From: Desulfurivibrionaceae bacterium
GTDB taxonomy: Bacteria; Desulfobacterota; Desulfobulbia; Desulfobulbales; UBA5123
Direction: 5' to 3'
Length of the DNA: 64,000 nt
Assembly (NCBI GenBank): GCA_030145325.1
Contig: JAQYVW010000007.1
Location: 1 to 64,000, forward strand
The notes under the pieces are model-generated. The model did not search any database. It saw only the letters and a list, made by a program, of their open reading frames with translations, and was not told the origin of the DNA. The translations under genes and the position numbers were made by a program. This document shows positions 10,516 through 20,153 of this stretch, piece after piece. Position 1 is the stretch's first letter; every line of letters begins with the position of its first letter.

Positions 10516-10710
10516 ATGGTAATCAACGACTGGATTCATGTTATTGCAGGTCTCTTTATCCTCATCAGCCTAGCCTTGGGAACCTGGTTGCACCCCTACT
10601 GGTATTTCCTTACTGCTTTTGTTGGTCTAAACCTATTCCAGTTTGGCTTTAGCAAATTCTGCCCCCTTGGCATCATTCTCAAAAAACTAGGGGTGCCGGA
10701 AAGCAGATAA
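10516..10710 (+). CDS. Small DUF2892-like membrane protein
   Basis: MVINDWIHVIAGLFILISLALGTWLHPYWYFLTAFVGLNLFQFGFSKFCPLGIILKKLGV, as in YgaP-type inner-membrane domains. Start set at ATG 10516 inside ORF 10477..10710. Confidence 0.75.
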   Translation: MVINDWIHVIAGLFILISLALGTWLHPYWYFLTAFVGLNLFQFGFSKFCPLGIILKKLGVPESR

Positions 10711-10996
10711 TCTGCTATATTTTTTTGATTATCTAACTTCACGACGCACCGCCGTGAAGATAGTTCAAAAAAAACCCATAAAAACAGGTGGTAGTCTACT
10801 TGGCGACGGCACTCTTACTGAATAAAATATATTTGTTTATGTAAAAACCAAACAGTTCCTTCCGTCACCTCTTATTCCCTACCGATAGTCCTGTTTTTCA
10901 CTTTTGGAACAACATACGCGATAATATCCGCAAGGATTTACCCTGACTCTTCCTTCTTGGCAAGGATCACGCGCAAATATAGCCCAATTCCAACAT

Positions 10997-11037
10997 AGCG
11001 AAGCTTGCAGCCCCCCGGAACGACTGCAAGCTTCGCT
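10997..11037. other. Perfect 14-bp inverted repeat (AGCGAAGCTTGCAG / CTGCAAGCTTCGCT), 13-nt loop
   Basis: Read directly. No T-tract on either strand, so not a canonical intrinsic terminator. Confidence 0.85.
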
Positions 11038-11043
11038 TATCTT

Positions 11044-11090
11044 ACAAGAATAACTACACGACACCGTCTTAAACCCGATATTATTCTTGT
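11044..11090. other. Inverted repeat ACAAGAATAA / TTATTCTTGT (10 bp), 27-nt loop, immediately upstream of the KamA-family gene
   Basis: Read directly: 11044-11053 and 11081-11090. Confidence 0.75.
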
Positions 11091-11108
11091 GACAAAAAGG
11101 TATCCCCC

Positions 11109-12893
11109 ATGGACAAATCATTTCTAACCCTTAACAATCTCCGCAATGCCAATGCCCCGTTGTGGGAAACTATCACGCAAGCAGAAAACGCCGAAACCAT
11201 GCGCTATGAGCTGGGTAAATTTTCCCACCTTATGGAACTTGAAGCCTCCGAAAACCCCGACAACCAAAACACCGCCATTCTGGTCAGAATCCGTGATTGC
11301 GCCCGAGTTCTCCGCAACATTCTCAAAAAACGGGCCGACGACCTCACCGGCTTTAGCGTCAGCCAAGCGCTATGGGATCTTGGCCAAAACATTGCTCGAC
11401 CGGACCTAAGCCCAGGCTTCTATGCGGAAATGCATCATATTTTCATGGGGTTGCGTGGCAAAGGAACCAGACAAGCCTTCAGCGACTTGAGTTTACCACC
11501 CATCTCCGGCGAAGGCAGAGAGGCGGCCCTCAACCGTTCCCAACAACTGGATACCCTCTGGGGTGAAGTTGAACGCCGCATCGACCGTTTTGCCTTCGGC
11601 CTCGACCATGAGGCGATCAAAAGACGTCAAGCTCGCCGCAAGAAAATTTTGAAGGTGCTGGATAGTTGCAACAACGACTGGCAAGACTGGCGCTGGCACG
11701 TCAAGCACATCATCCGCGACGCTGAACAACTTGCAGAATTAGTCTACCTGAGCGAGGAACAACGGGCGGCAGTGACTGCGGCCCGTGAGAAAAACCTCCC
11801 CTTCGGCATCACCCCTTACTATCTGTCCCTGATGGACGATGAGGAAAGTGATCGCGACACCGCCATCCGCGCGCAAGTGTTGCCGCCCATGGACTATGTT
11901 GACAATATCTGCACCAGCGGAGAAACCGCCGAGCTTGATTTCATGGGTGAAGAAGACACCTCGCCCATCGACCTGATCACCCGCCGTTATCCATCAATCT
12001 GCATCCTCAAACCATTCAACACCTGCCCGCAGATCTGCGTCTATTGTCAGCGCAACTGGGAAATCGACAATGCCATGGCCAGCAATGCCTTTGCCGGCTA
12101 CAAACAGATTGACGCCGCGATCAAATGGATCGGCGATCATCCAGCCATCCGCGAGGTACTGATTACCGGTGGCGACCCTTTGGCCATGGGCGACAAGGCA
12201 CTGGAAGATATTCTCGGCAAGGTAGCCCGGCTCCCCAACATTGAACGTATCCGCATCGGTACTCGCACCCTGGTGACAATCCCCATGCGGATCACCGAAA
12301 AACTTGCCGACCTGATCGCCAGTTTTCGTGAACCAGGCAAACGCACCGTGGCCTTGATCACCCATGTCCAGCACCCCTACGAGATAACCCCGGAAATGGC
12401 AGAGGCCGTGCACCGCTTGCGAACTCGGGGAATATCGGTATACAACCAGCTGGTCTATACCTTTTACAGTTCGCGACGTTTTGAAGCTGCCGCCCTGCGC
12501 CGCAAACTGCGCCTTATCGGCATCGATCCGTACTACACTTTCAACACCAAGGGCAAGGAAGAGACCATCAGCTACCGGGTGCCCATCGCCAGACTGCTGC
12601 AGGAACAACAGGAAGAGGCCAGACTGCTGCCGGGTCTCGAACGAACCGACGAAGCGGTATTCAACTTGCCAAGACTGGGTAAAAACTACCTGAAATCGAG
12701 AGAACACCGGGATCTACTCACCATCCTGGATGACGGCTCACGGGTCTATGAATTCTACCCGTGGGAGAAAAACATCTCCGAAACCACCCAATCATACTTG
12801 GCAACAGATGTACCGATCCTCGATTATTTAGAGAGACTGGATCTTATCGGCGAGAACACTGATAACTATCAAACAATCTGGTATTATTTTTAA
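11109..12893 (+). CDS. KamA (lysine 2,3-aminomutase) family radical SAM protein
   Basis: CPQICVYCQRNWEID (CxxxCxxC), ITGGDPLAMGDKALEDILGKVARLPNIERIRIGTRTLVTIPMRIT, FNTKGKEETISYRVPIARLLQEQQEEARLLPG. Confidence 0.87.
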   Translation: MDKSFLTLNNLRNANAPLWETITQAENAETMRYELGKFSHLMELEASENPDNQNTAILVRIRDCARVLRNILKKRADDLTGFSVSQALWDLGQNIARPDLSPGFYAEMHHIFMGLRGKGTRQAFSDLSLPPISGEGREAALNRSQQLDTLWGEVERRIDRFAFGLDHEAIKRRQARRKKILKVLDSCNNDWQDWRWHVKHIIRDAEQLAELVYLSEEQRAAVTAAREKNLPFGITPYYLSLMDDEESDRDTAIRAQVLPPMDYVDNICTSGETAELDFMGEEDTSPIDLITRRYPSICILKPFNTCPQICVYCQRNWEIDNAMASNAFAGYKQIDAAIKWIGDHPAIREVLITGGDPLAMGDKALEDILGKVARLPNIERIRIGTRTLVTIPMRITEKLADLIASFREPGKRTVALITHVQHPYEITPEMAEAVHRLRTRGISVYNQLVYTFYSSRRFEAAALRRKLRLIGIDPYYTFNTKGKEETISYRVPIARLLQEQQEEARLLPGLERTDEAVFNLPRLGKNYLKSREHRDLLTILDDGSRVYEFYPWEKNISETTQSYLATDVPILDYLERLDLIGENTDNYQTIWYYF

Positions 12894-12983
12894 CCATCAA
12901 TGCAACTACTCTTGGGATAAAAACCTTCTTTCCTCGCTACCCGGAGCTGTAAATGTTTGCATGGTGCCGAAGATGCAAGGAAA

Positions 12984-13694
12984 TCACCCAGCAATAGCGG
13001 CAAGAATGGCCGAGCCGATAGGGGCAAAACTTGCAATCGCCTCCTCGCGGGTTTGATGCCGACGCAACCGACCAAACACCTGGCAGTGACCGCTCTCAGC
13101 GACAACCCGCAGGTTGTCGCTAACTAAATCCTCAGCAGGGACATCTTCCTCCCCATCGGAAAAAACCACCCCAAGAACAGGAATGTTCCTGGAACGAAGC
13201 GCCTCCAGGCTCAGGAGGGTATGATTAATGGTGCCAAGGCCACTTTTCGCCACCAACAAGGTCGGAGGGGCAAGCTGCGCTAACAAGTCAACCAGCAGCA
13301 AGTCTCGCCGCAGCGGCACCAGCAAACCACCCACCCCCTCGACAATGAGCAACTCATGGGCCGCGGCCACCTCATGATAACAACTGATGATCACCTGTGG
13401 GTCAACCTCACGCCCTTCGCGCTCAGCAGCAAGATGCGGCGAGGCAGGATAACGAAAACGGAAAGGAACCTCCCGCTCCAGAGCCGCCATATCCAATGCC
13501 ATTGCCGCCGTTTCCCGGCAAAATCGCCAATCCTCCGGCAATTCACCACCGGTGCTCACCCATTTCTGATAACCGACCTTGAACCGTTCTTTAGCTAGGC
13601 GCAGCAGCAGAGCAGAGACAAAAGTCTTCCCAACTTCAGTGCCGGTACCAGTAACAAAAATTGTGTTGCTACTTGCCGCCGCAACCTGCGCCAT
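12984..13694 (-). CDS. bioD: Dethiobiotin synthase
   Basis: NTIFVTGTGTEVGKTFVSALLLRLAKER...VEGVGGLLVPLRRDLLLVDLLAQL. Confidence 0.92.
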   Translation of the reverse strand: MAQVAAASSNTIFVTGTGTEVGKTFVSALLLRLAKERFKVGYQKWVSTGGELPEDWRFCRETAAMALDMAALEREVPFRFRYPASPHLAAEREGREVDPQVIISCYHEVAAAHELLIVEGVGGLLVPLRRDLLLVDLLAQLAPPTLLVAKSGLGTINHTLLSLEALRSRNIPVLGVVFSDGEEDVPAEDLVSDNLRVVAESGHCQVFGRLRRHQTREEAIASFAPIGSAILAAIAG

Positions 13695-13706
13695 CAGCCC
13701 CCTCCT

Positions 13707-16700
13707 TTAACCAAGCTTATTGCGAATTTCCGCCACTATCTGCAAGGCGTCAGCATACTCGATATCTTCGACTACATCGGTTAAGTGATGCAAGTCCTCG
13801 GAAAATTCCTCGGCAACAAGCACACTCTTTAGTTCACCCAACACATTTTCCGCCTGGGCATCATCCTCATTGAGGAACTTTTCCAAGCGGGTAAGAATTT
13901 GCTCGGTATCACCTACGCTGCTCACTCCGCGCACCGGTGATTTAACCGGCGAGAGATCCTCCAAAGCAGATAATACTCTGCCCAATTCGCCGACAAAATC
14001 CTCCACCAAAGCAGCATCCACAGTCCCTTCTTGCAAAAGAGATTCCAATCTTGCCGCAAAAGCCACCAGCTCCATGGCGCCAATATTCGCTGCCCCTGAT
14101 TTCACAGTATGCGCGAGCCGATGCGCCCCTTCCTGGTCACCTTGCTCAAGCAACATCTGCATCCTCTGCGGACCATCTCCGAAATCACTCAAAAAAATCA
14201 CCAACAAGCGCCGATAAAATTCAACCTTGTACGAACAATTGGCAAGCCCTTGCGCGGTATCAATCCCGTCTAGAACGGGAAAACAAACTCCTTCCGGGCG
14301 CACTTTTTTATCTTCTTGCTTCTCCTTCGCCGGAAAAGCACAACCCTCGCCCTTGATCCAACGTTCAAGGGAAGCAAACAAACGATCAGGGTCAATGGGT
14401 TTAGTGAGATGATCGTTCATCCCCGCCTCAAGACTGCGCTCACGGTCACCGTTCATGGCGTGAGCGGTCATAGCGACAATGGGAAGATTTTGATTCCGCA
14501 CCTCGCTACGAATCAGCTTGGTTGCCGAAAGTCCATCCATTTCCGGCATCTGAATATCCATTAAGACAAGTTTGTAATCATTGGCTCCAACCATTTTCAC
14601 GGCCTCAACACCGTTGGTGGCAACATCAATAACCACCCCAGTTTCAGCAAGAAACTCCATGGCCACCTCGCGATTAAGCGGACTGTCCTCAACCAGCAAG
14701 ATCCGCGCGCCCTTCACCGATCCCAGATTGCAATGCTGTCCTTGTCGCTTGGCTCGATATTCCTGCCGGAGGTCAGAGATTTCTTCCCCCAACAACGCTT
14801 CAACCAACGCATCGTGGAGAGTAGACTCGCTAACCGGCTTAGTGAGAAGATGACCAATGCCAACCTCGCCAATGAGTCCAGATACCTCTTCAAGGTTATA
14901 GGCAGTTACCATCAAGATCGACGGAACCTCCCCAATCTCCCCATCCTCCTGAATAGCCCGGGCGGTGGCAATCCCATCCAACTCCGGCATATTCCAATCG
15001 AGAAGCAGCAACTGATAAGGGTCTTTTTCCTGGGATGCCGCCTTCATCGCCGCCAAAGCTTTGACTCCGCTCTCGACACAATCCACCCGCATCTCAAAAT
15101 TCTCGAGACTGTGTAAAAACACTGCGCGGGCACAAGCATTATCGTCAACCACCAGCACCCGGTTTCCTTTCAGTTTATCAACCAACAGAGGCGGCGCTTC
15201 TTCCTCCACCCCAAAGACGGCGGTAAACCAAAAACAACTACCTTTGCCCAGGATACTGCTGACCCCAACTTCTCCATCCATCATCTCGGCGAGCTGCTTA
15301 CAGATGGCCAATCCCAGGCCGGTGCCGCCGAAACGACGGGTTACGGAACCATCCGCCTGGGAAAAAGAACTGAAAAGATCTGCCTGCTGCTTCTGATCAA
15401 TACCAATGCCGGTATCCTTAACCTGAAAACGTAAGGTTGCCTTGCCAGCTTGTTGGGCCAACAGCTCAGCTTCGATAAGGATGTCACCCGTTTCGGTAAA
15501 TTTCACCGCGTTATTAGCGAGATTAATCAAAATCTGACTAAGTCGTATCCCGTCGCCCACCAATAAACGTGGCACTTCCCGACGGATATCAAAGAGGAAC
15601 TCCAACCCCTTACTCTGCGCCTTTAGAGAAGTCACCGCCCCGACACTCTTGAACACCTCGTTGAGATCAAAGGTGATGATCTCCAAAGTCAACTTGCCCG
15701 CTTCTATCTTAGAGTAATCAAGAATATCGTTAATAACCCTCAACAAGGTATCCGAAGAAGAAACAACCTTTTCCAGGTAATCCCTTTGCTTGTGGTTAAG
15801 ATCAGACCTTAAGGTCAAGCGACTCAGACCGATAATGGCATTCATCGGCGTTCTGATCTCGTGACTCATCCTGGCCAAGAAGTCAGATTTCGCCTCGCTG
15901 GCCTGTTGCGCCTTCTCCGTCACCTCCGCCAGTTCACTGGTGCGGACAGCGACCTTTTTCTCCAGATTGTCCCGGTAGTCATCAACACTCACCGCCATCT
16001 GGCGAAAAGCGCGTGCCAACATCCCCACCTCATCGGTACGCTCTTCCGGCAAAGGGATATCCCCGGCAGCTACCAGTTGATAATGGCCTTGTCTAACCTC
16101 CTGCGAAGCTTGCATAAAGCTGCGCAATGGGGCGACAACCTTGTTGCGCAGGACTAGAAACAACATCAACAACTCGATAAAGAGAGAAGCAAGGCCCAGC
16201 AGAAGAATAAATTCTGCCGTTGATCTAGCCGCTGACTGCAGAAGGCTTTTCGGATAAACCAACGCGAAAAACCAATCAGGCCCCTTAATTCTGGACACCG
16301 CCAGAAGAGCGTCGCTTTCGGTATCATCGACAATAAAAACATCCTTGCCCAAGGCTTTGGAGGTTGCCACAATGCGGGAATACATTCCAGACAATTGCGG
16401 ATCTTTGAGATCATCGATCATCAAGAGTCCCGCAGCCTTTTTAAGTTCCTCGACCTTACCAGGATGGGCGATCAGACGACCATCCTCTCGGAAGATAAAA
16501 TTATAGGTGCCTTGCAGCTGGTCGTTAAAGACCCGATCAAAAAGATTGTTCAATAAAATATCGTGGCCGACATTAAGAAGATTACGCTCCCCTTCATCAA
16601 CCGGCGTTTCACAAGAGACCATCCACTCATCGGCAGTTTGATCGTAATAGAGGCCGGTCCACACCGATTCCCGCTTGGGATTATGCTCCCGGTCAGCAAT

Positions 16701-17339
16701 AAAAACCCACTCCTCGGTATTAACATCCAGAGAGGGATCGGCATTCCAGGCCCACGAAACCCCTGGCCAATAGACGATATTAACATTCTCCGGCATGGCG
16801 ATATAGACGTTGGCAAAACGGTTGGTCCAGGCATCGCCGAACTGGTCAACCAATTCGTAACCAGCGATTAGACGATTGCGAAACTCCTGTTTACCAATGG
16901 GGGCATTGCGGCCGACAAACCCGGTGGTATAGCGACTGATCCAGCCATCATGACGCTGAATGCCGGTATAAACCTCCTTACGAAGTCGGGTGGTGCCATC
17001 AGGCAGATGCTCGAAAAATTTACGAAACGCCGCTTCACTGACATCGGGGCGCAGTTGCCGATATTTAAGAAATTTCTCAGCAAAAACACGGTGGTTGTCT
17101 TCGGCGAGAAGAAATATCGCGCTTTCCTTACTCCCCCGTTCGGTGATGTACTTCAACAACTTATCATGGGTTTCCTGCTCCAGAATGGAAACAATATGCC
17201 AATAACTCAAGCCGGCAACCGCCAGCACCACCAAGGTGATCCGGATCGCCATCTGCAACAAAGTATGCGTGGTCAAGGAATCTCGCCAATTGATACCCAT
17301 CCCAAGCGATGATCGCGGCTCAGAATTATTCATCATCAA
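13707..17339 (-). CDS. Hybrid sensor histidine kinase: TM/periplasmic sensor-HAMP-HisKA-HATPase-REC-REC-HPt
   Basis: FLARMSHEIRTPMNAIIGLSRL (H-box); DTGIGIDQKQQADLFSSFSQADGSVTRRFGGTGLGLAI; two REC domains (LLLDWNMPELDG; LVLMDIQMPEMDG); HPt AHRLAHTVKSGAANIGA. Confidence 0.93.
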   Translation of the reverse strand: MMMNNSEPRSSLGMGINWRDSLTTHTLLQMAIRITLVVLAVAGLSYWHIVSILEQETHDKLLKYITERGSKESAIFLLAEDNHRVFAEKFLKYRQLRPDVSEAAFRKFFEHLPDGTTRLRKEVYTGIQRHDGWISRYTTGFVGRNAPIGKQEFRNRLIAGYELVDQFGDAWTNRFANVYIAMPENVNIVYWPGVSWAWNADPSLDVNTEEWVFIADREHNPKRESVWTGLYYDQTADEWMVSCETPVDEGERNLLNVGHDILLNNLFDRVFNDQLQGTYNFIFREDGRLIAHPGKVEELKKAAGLLMIDDLKDPQLSGMYSRIVATSKALGKDVFIVDDTESDALLAVSRIKGPDWFFALVYPKSLLQSAARSTAEFILLLGLASLFIELLMLFLVLRNKVVAPLRSFMQASQEVRQGHYQLVAAGDIPLPEERTDEVGMLARAFRQMAVSVDDYRDNLEKKVAVRTSELAEVTEKAQQASEAKSDFLARMSHEIRTPMNAIIGLSRLTLRSDLNHKQRDYLEKVVSSSDTLLRVINDILDYSKIEAGKLTLEIITFDLNEVFKSVGAVTSLKAQSKGLEFLFDIRREVPRLLVGDGIRLSQILINLANNAVKFTETGDILIEAELLAQQAGKATLRFQVKDTGIGIDQKQQADLFSSFSQADGSVTRRFGGTGLGLAICKQLAEMMDGEVGVSSILGKGSCFWFTAVFGVEEEAPPLLVDKLKGNRVLVVDDNACARAVFLHSLENFEMRVDCVESGVKALAAMKAASQEKDPYQLLLLDWNMPELDGIATARAIQEDGEIGEVPSILMVTAYNLEEVSGLIGEVGIGHLLTKPVSESTLHDALVEALLGEEISDLRQEYRAKRQGQHCNLGSVKGARILLVEDSPLNREVAMEFLAETGVVIDVATNGVEAVKMVGANDYKLVLMDIQMPEMDGLSATKLIRSEVRNQNLPIVAMTAHAMNGDRERSLEAGMNDHLTKPIDPDRLFASLERWIKGEGCAFPAKEKQEDKKVRPEGVCFPVLDGIDTAQGLANCSYKVEFYRRLLVIFLSDFGDGPQRMQMLLEQGDQEGAHRLAHTVKSGAANIGAMELVAFAARLESLLQEGTVDAALVEDFVGELGRVLSALEDLSPVKSPVRGVSSVGDTEQILTRLEKFLNEDDAQAENVLGELKSVLVAEEFSEDLHHLTDVVEDIEYADALQIVAEIRNKLG

Positions 17340-17372
17340 GATTTATCCGTCATGTTTGATTATAAAAAAAAT

Positions 17373-17426
17373 GTAACGAGTCACAGGGTAGAGACCTTAT
17401 TTCCTTGATACCCTGTAAGCAGTTAC
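17373..17426. other. Imperfect intergenic hairpin (CAGGGTA / TACCCTG inner stem; GTAAC / GTTAC outer stem)
   Basis: Read directly between the hybrid kinase and the diguanylate cyclase gene. Confidence 0.55.
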
Positions 17427-17465
17427 AAAATAACAAAGAAACTCGTTGGGAAAATCGGCGGCAAG

Positions 17466-18377
17466 CTACTCATCCCAGACCACGCAATTTCGGCCTTGGT
17501 TCTTTGCCTCATAGAGTCTTCGATCAGCCATGATCAGCAAGCCATCAACCTCCGCCTGATTCAGAGTCGACACCACCGTGGCCCCCCCCAGGCTGACCGT
17601 GATCCATTCCGACACCTTCGAACAGGCATGCTGCACCCCCAAAGCTTCCACTGCCGCGCGTATTTTTTCAGTAACTCGCTTGCCCCCACGGACATCGCTC
17701 CCAGGCAGGATAAGAACAAATTCCTCACCACCATAACGGGCGACAAAATCACCAGGGCGATTAAGTACTTTTTGTATCGTTTCGGCAATTTTGCGCAGGA
17801 TCAGATCCCCAGCCCCATGCCCATAATGATCATTAAATTTCTTAAAATAATCCACATCTACCATCACCAGGGAAAGCGAAACCTCCGCCCTGGCACAGCG
17901 CCGAACCTCGTTGGCCAGAGATTCTTCAAAATGTCGACGGTTGGGAATACCGGTCAGCGCATCAATATTAGCCAGCCGTTCAAGCATCTGGCGCTGTCGG
18001 TAGGCTTGCAGATGGTTGCGCACCCGCGCCTTGACTATCGCGGGATGAAAAGGCTTGGCAATATAATCGACAGCCCCCAACTCCAAGCCGACCTCTTCAT
18101 CCATAACAGAATCAAGAGCGGAAATGAAGATAACCGGAATATGGCGGCTGGCGTCGTCCTGTTTCAGGAGTCTGATCAGTTGATGGCCGTCCATCTCCGG
18201 CATTAACACATCAAGGAGGATGAGATCGGGCAGGTGTTCCCGAGCCAAGGCCAGGGCCTGAACACCGTTTTTAGCAAGGATAAGCTTATGGACATCACCA
18301 AGAAGTTCAGTGAGAATAGCGCGATTCCCTCTTTCGTCATCAACCACAAGGATTGTATCTTTCTCTGAATTAGACAT
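17466..18377 (-). CDS. Response regulator diguanylate cyclase (REC-GGDEF)
   Basis: ILVVDDERGNRAIL...LILLDVLMPEMDGHQLIRLL (REC); DALTGIPNRRHFEE...VDYFKKFNDHYGHGAGD...ARYGGEEFVLILPG (GGEEF active site). Confidence 0.94.
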   Translation of the reverse strand: MSNSEKDTILVVDDERGNRAILTELLGDVHKLILAKNGVQALALAREHLPDLILLDVLMPEMDGHQLIRLLKQDDASRHIPVIFISALDSVMDEEVGLELGAVDYIAKPFHPAIVKARVRNHLQAYRQRQMLERLANIDALTGIPNRRHFEESLANEVRRCARAEVSLSLVMVDVDYFKKFNDHYGHGAGDLILRKIAETIQKVLNRPGDFVARYGGEEFVLILPGSDVRGGKRVTEKIRAAVEALGVQHACSKVSEWITVSLGGATVVSTLNQAEVDGLLIMADRRLYEAKNQGRNCVVWDE

Positions 18378-18601
18378 AGGGGGTTAAATTATACCTTCAT
18401 TCCAAATCAGTTTAAGGAAAATATCCGGCAAATCCAAAGGGAGAACAAGAACAACATACCCATTTCCATTGTTATGATTAAGCTACTCTAATCAATACCC
18501 ACCTTCAACCCGGACATCTACTGTAATAATACTTGGCACAGACCCGAACTCCAACAGAGGCAGATTATTATTTCGGCAAAGAAACAGCACCCTTCCCGAC
18601 A

Positions 18602-20080
18602 CTACCTTTTGACACCTTTGACAGCAATGGCCTGATAGGTAACTTGATAACCACCATACTGCGACAAAAACCACCTTTCAAGCTCCCGCATCCTCCCCTT
18701 GGTCAGCAACGGTTGCGAAGCCAACCGCCAGCCACTGGTGCCGGTCTTGCGGATATGCTGCAACAATTCTCGCAAGGAACCATATTGCCGTTGCACCAGT
18801 TGTTCGGTGCAGGACAATTCCAAAAATTTCCCAGCCAAAGCGGTGCGAAGATCAGCAAGGGTTGGGAAACCATGGGGCGGCAAATGCACCTGTCTTCCGC
18901 AAACCTCACTTAATCCCAAAGCCAACTCCCCAAGGGTTTCCGGCCCAAACAGGGAACATAGTAACATCCCGGAATCATTTAAAACCCCGGCCATTCCAGC
19001 AATCGCGGTTAAGGGGGAATCAAACCATTGCAGGGTGGCATTGGAGGTAATCAGGTCAAAATGCTCGGCACCGGAGGCAAGAAACTCCTCGCCATCGCAA
19101 CAGCGTAATTCAATCCGCGCATCATCAACAAACTTGCTGCGAGCAGCCTCAATCATACCGGGGGCAAAATCCAGGGCCAGAATGTCGGCCCCAGGATAAC
19201 GCTCCGCCAGCAGCGCGGTGTAGTTGCCGCTGCCACAGCCAATCTCAAGGATACGACCAGGCTCAGAGACCGGGAGCCGCGCTGCCAACCCCTGCGCCAC
19301 TTCTTTTTGCACCTCAGCATGATCTTCATAGGTGGCCGCTGCCTTTGAAAAACGAGCCTGGATGGTTTTTTTTCGCGCCGCCAGCCCGCATTCCGGCCAG
19401 ATAAAATCTGGACTCAGAAACAACGCATGGCCATTCTTTTCGGCTATCTCCACCCTTGCCCCAGGAATTTGCACCATTTCAGCCACCGGGGCAATAATGT
19501 CACGACCACCATGGAGCAGATGGAGATCATTAACCCTTACCCTGCCCTCACCACCCGGCGAGGTTAACAAGTAATCAAGACCACGATGGAGCAGAGGCAA
19601 ATCCATGGTCTCCAGATAATCATCCTCTAGACTCTCAACAAAACGACCATAGGCGGCCCGGTCACCAACAAAACACTTCCGGTAAAAGGAATGCATAAAA
19701 GCGACAGGATCGGCATCTAGGTCGCGACGGATGGACGCAATCTCTTCTTCCGGCCAGCTTTGCCGCATGGCAAAGAGCAACAGGGAATCCACCCGCGCAG
19801 GATGCGCTTTGGCAAAATCAAGGGCAAGGTTTGCCCCCATTGACCAACCGGCCAGACGGATCTTTGCAATCCCTTGACCATCAAGGAATGCGGCCAGATC
19901 TTCCACCAACTCGGCAGGGTCCAAAAACCGTGCCGGGGCATGACAGACAACCGGGGAGGGGGCCAACGCCATCACCCGGCCATCAAAACCCCAACCGGGC
20001 AGGAAGAACAATGGCCATGGCGATGACCCACCGCCATCGCTATGACCGGCGGCAGGAGAGGAAAACAAATTTACAGACAC
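18602..20080 (-). CDS. Fused alpha/beta hydrolase (BioH-like) + malonyl-ACP O-methyltransferase (BioC-like)
   Basis: N-terminal hydrolase: LFFLPGWGFDGRVM...LAGWSMGANLALDFA (GxSxG). C-terminal SAM methyltransferase: RFSKAAATYEDHAEVQKEVAQGLAARL...ILEIGCGSGNYTALLAERYPGADILALDFAPGMIEAA...SNATLQWFDSPL, a BioC pattern. Confidence 0.85.
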   Translation of the reverse strand: MSVNLFSSPAAGHSDGGGSSPWPLFFLPGWGFDGRVMALAPSPVVCHAPARFLDPAELVEDLAAFLDGQGIAKIRLAGWSMGANLALDFAKAHPARVDSLLLFAMRQSWPEEEIASIRRDLDADPVAFMHSFYRKCFVGDRAAYGRFVESLEDDYLETMDLPLLHRGLDYLLTSPGGEGRVRVNDLHLLHGGRDIIAPVAEMVQIPGARVEIAEKNGHALFLSPDFIWPECGLAARKKTIQARFSKAAATYEDHAEVQKEVAQGLAARLPVSEPGRILEIGCGSGNYTALLAERYPGADILALDFAPGMIEAARSKFVDDARIELRCCDGEEFLASGAEHFDLITSNATLQWFDSPLTAIAGMAGVLNDSGMLLCSLFGPETLGELALGLSEVCGRQVHLPPHGFPTLADLRTALAGKFLELSCTEQLVQRQYGSLRELLQHIRKTGTSGWRLASQPLLTKGRMRELERWFLSQYGGYQVTYQAIAVKGVKR

Positions 20081-20118
20081 GTAAAAAACTCACATTAGGG
20101 GCTGGGCTATGGAGAATT

Positions 20119-20150
20119 AAAAAAGGCCGACGACCACCATGGTCGCCACG
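20119..20150 (-). terminator. Intrinsic terminator downstream of glmS
   Basis: Minus strand GTGGCGACCATGGTGGTCGTCGGCCTTTTTTAATTC: GC-rich hairpin followed by T-tract. Confidence 0.6.
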
Positions 20151-20153
20151 CCC

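Noticed and set aside
11994-12707. ORF 11994..12707 (-), 237 aa
   Set aside because: Antisense to the KamA-family gene; no recognisable domain.
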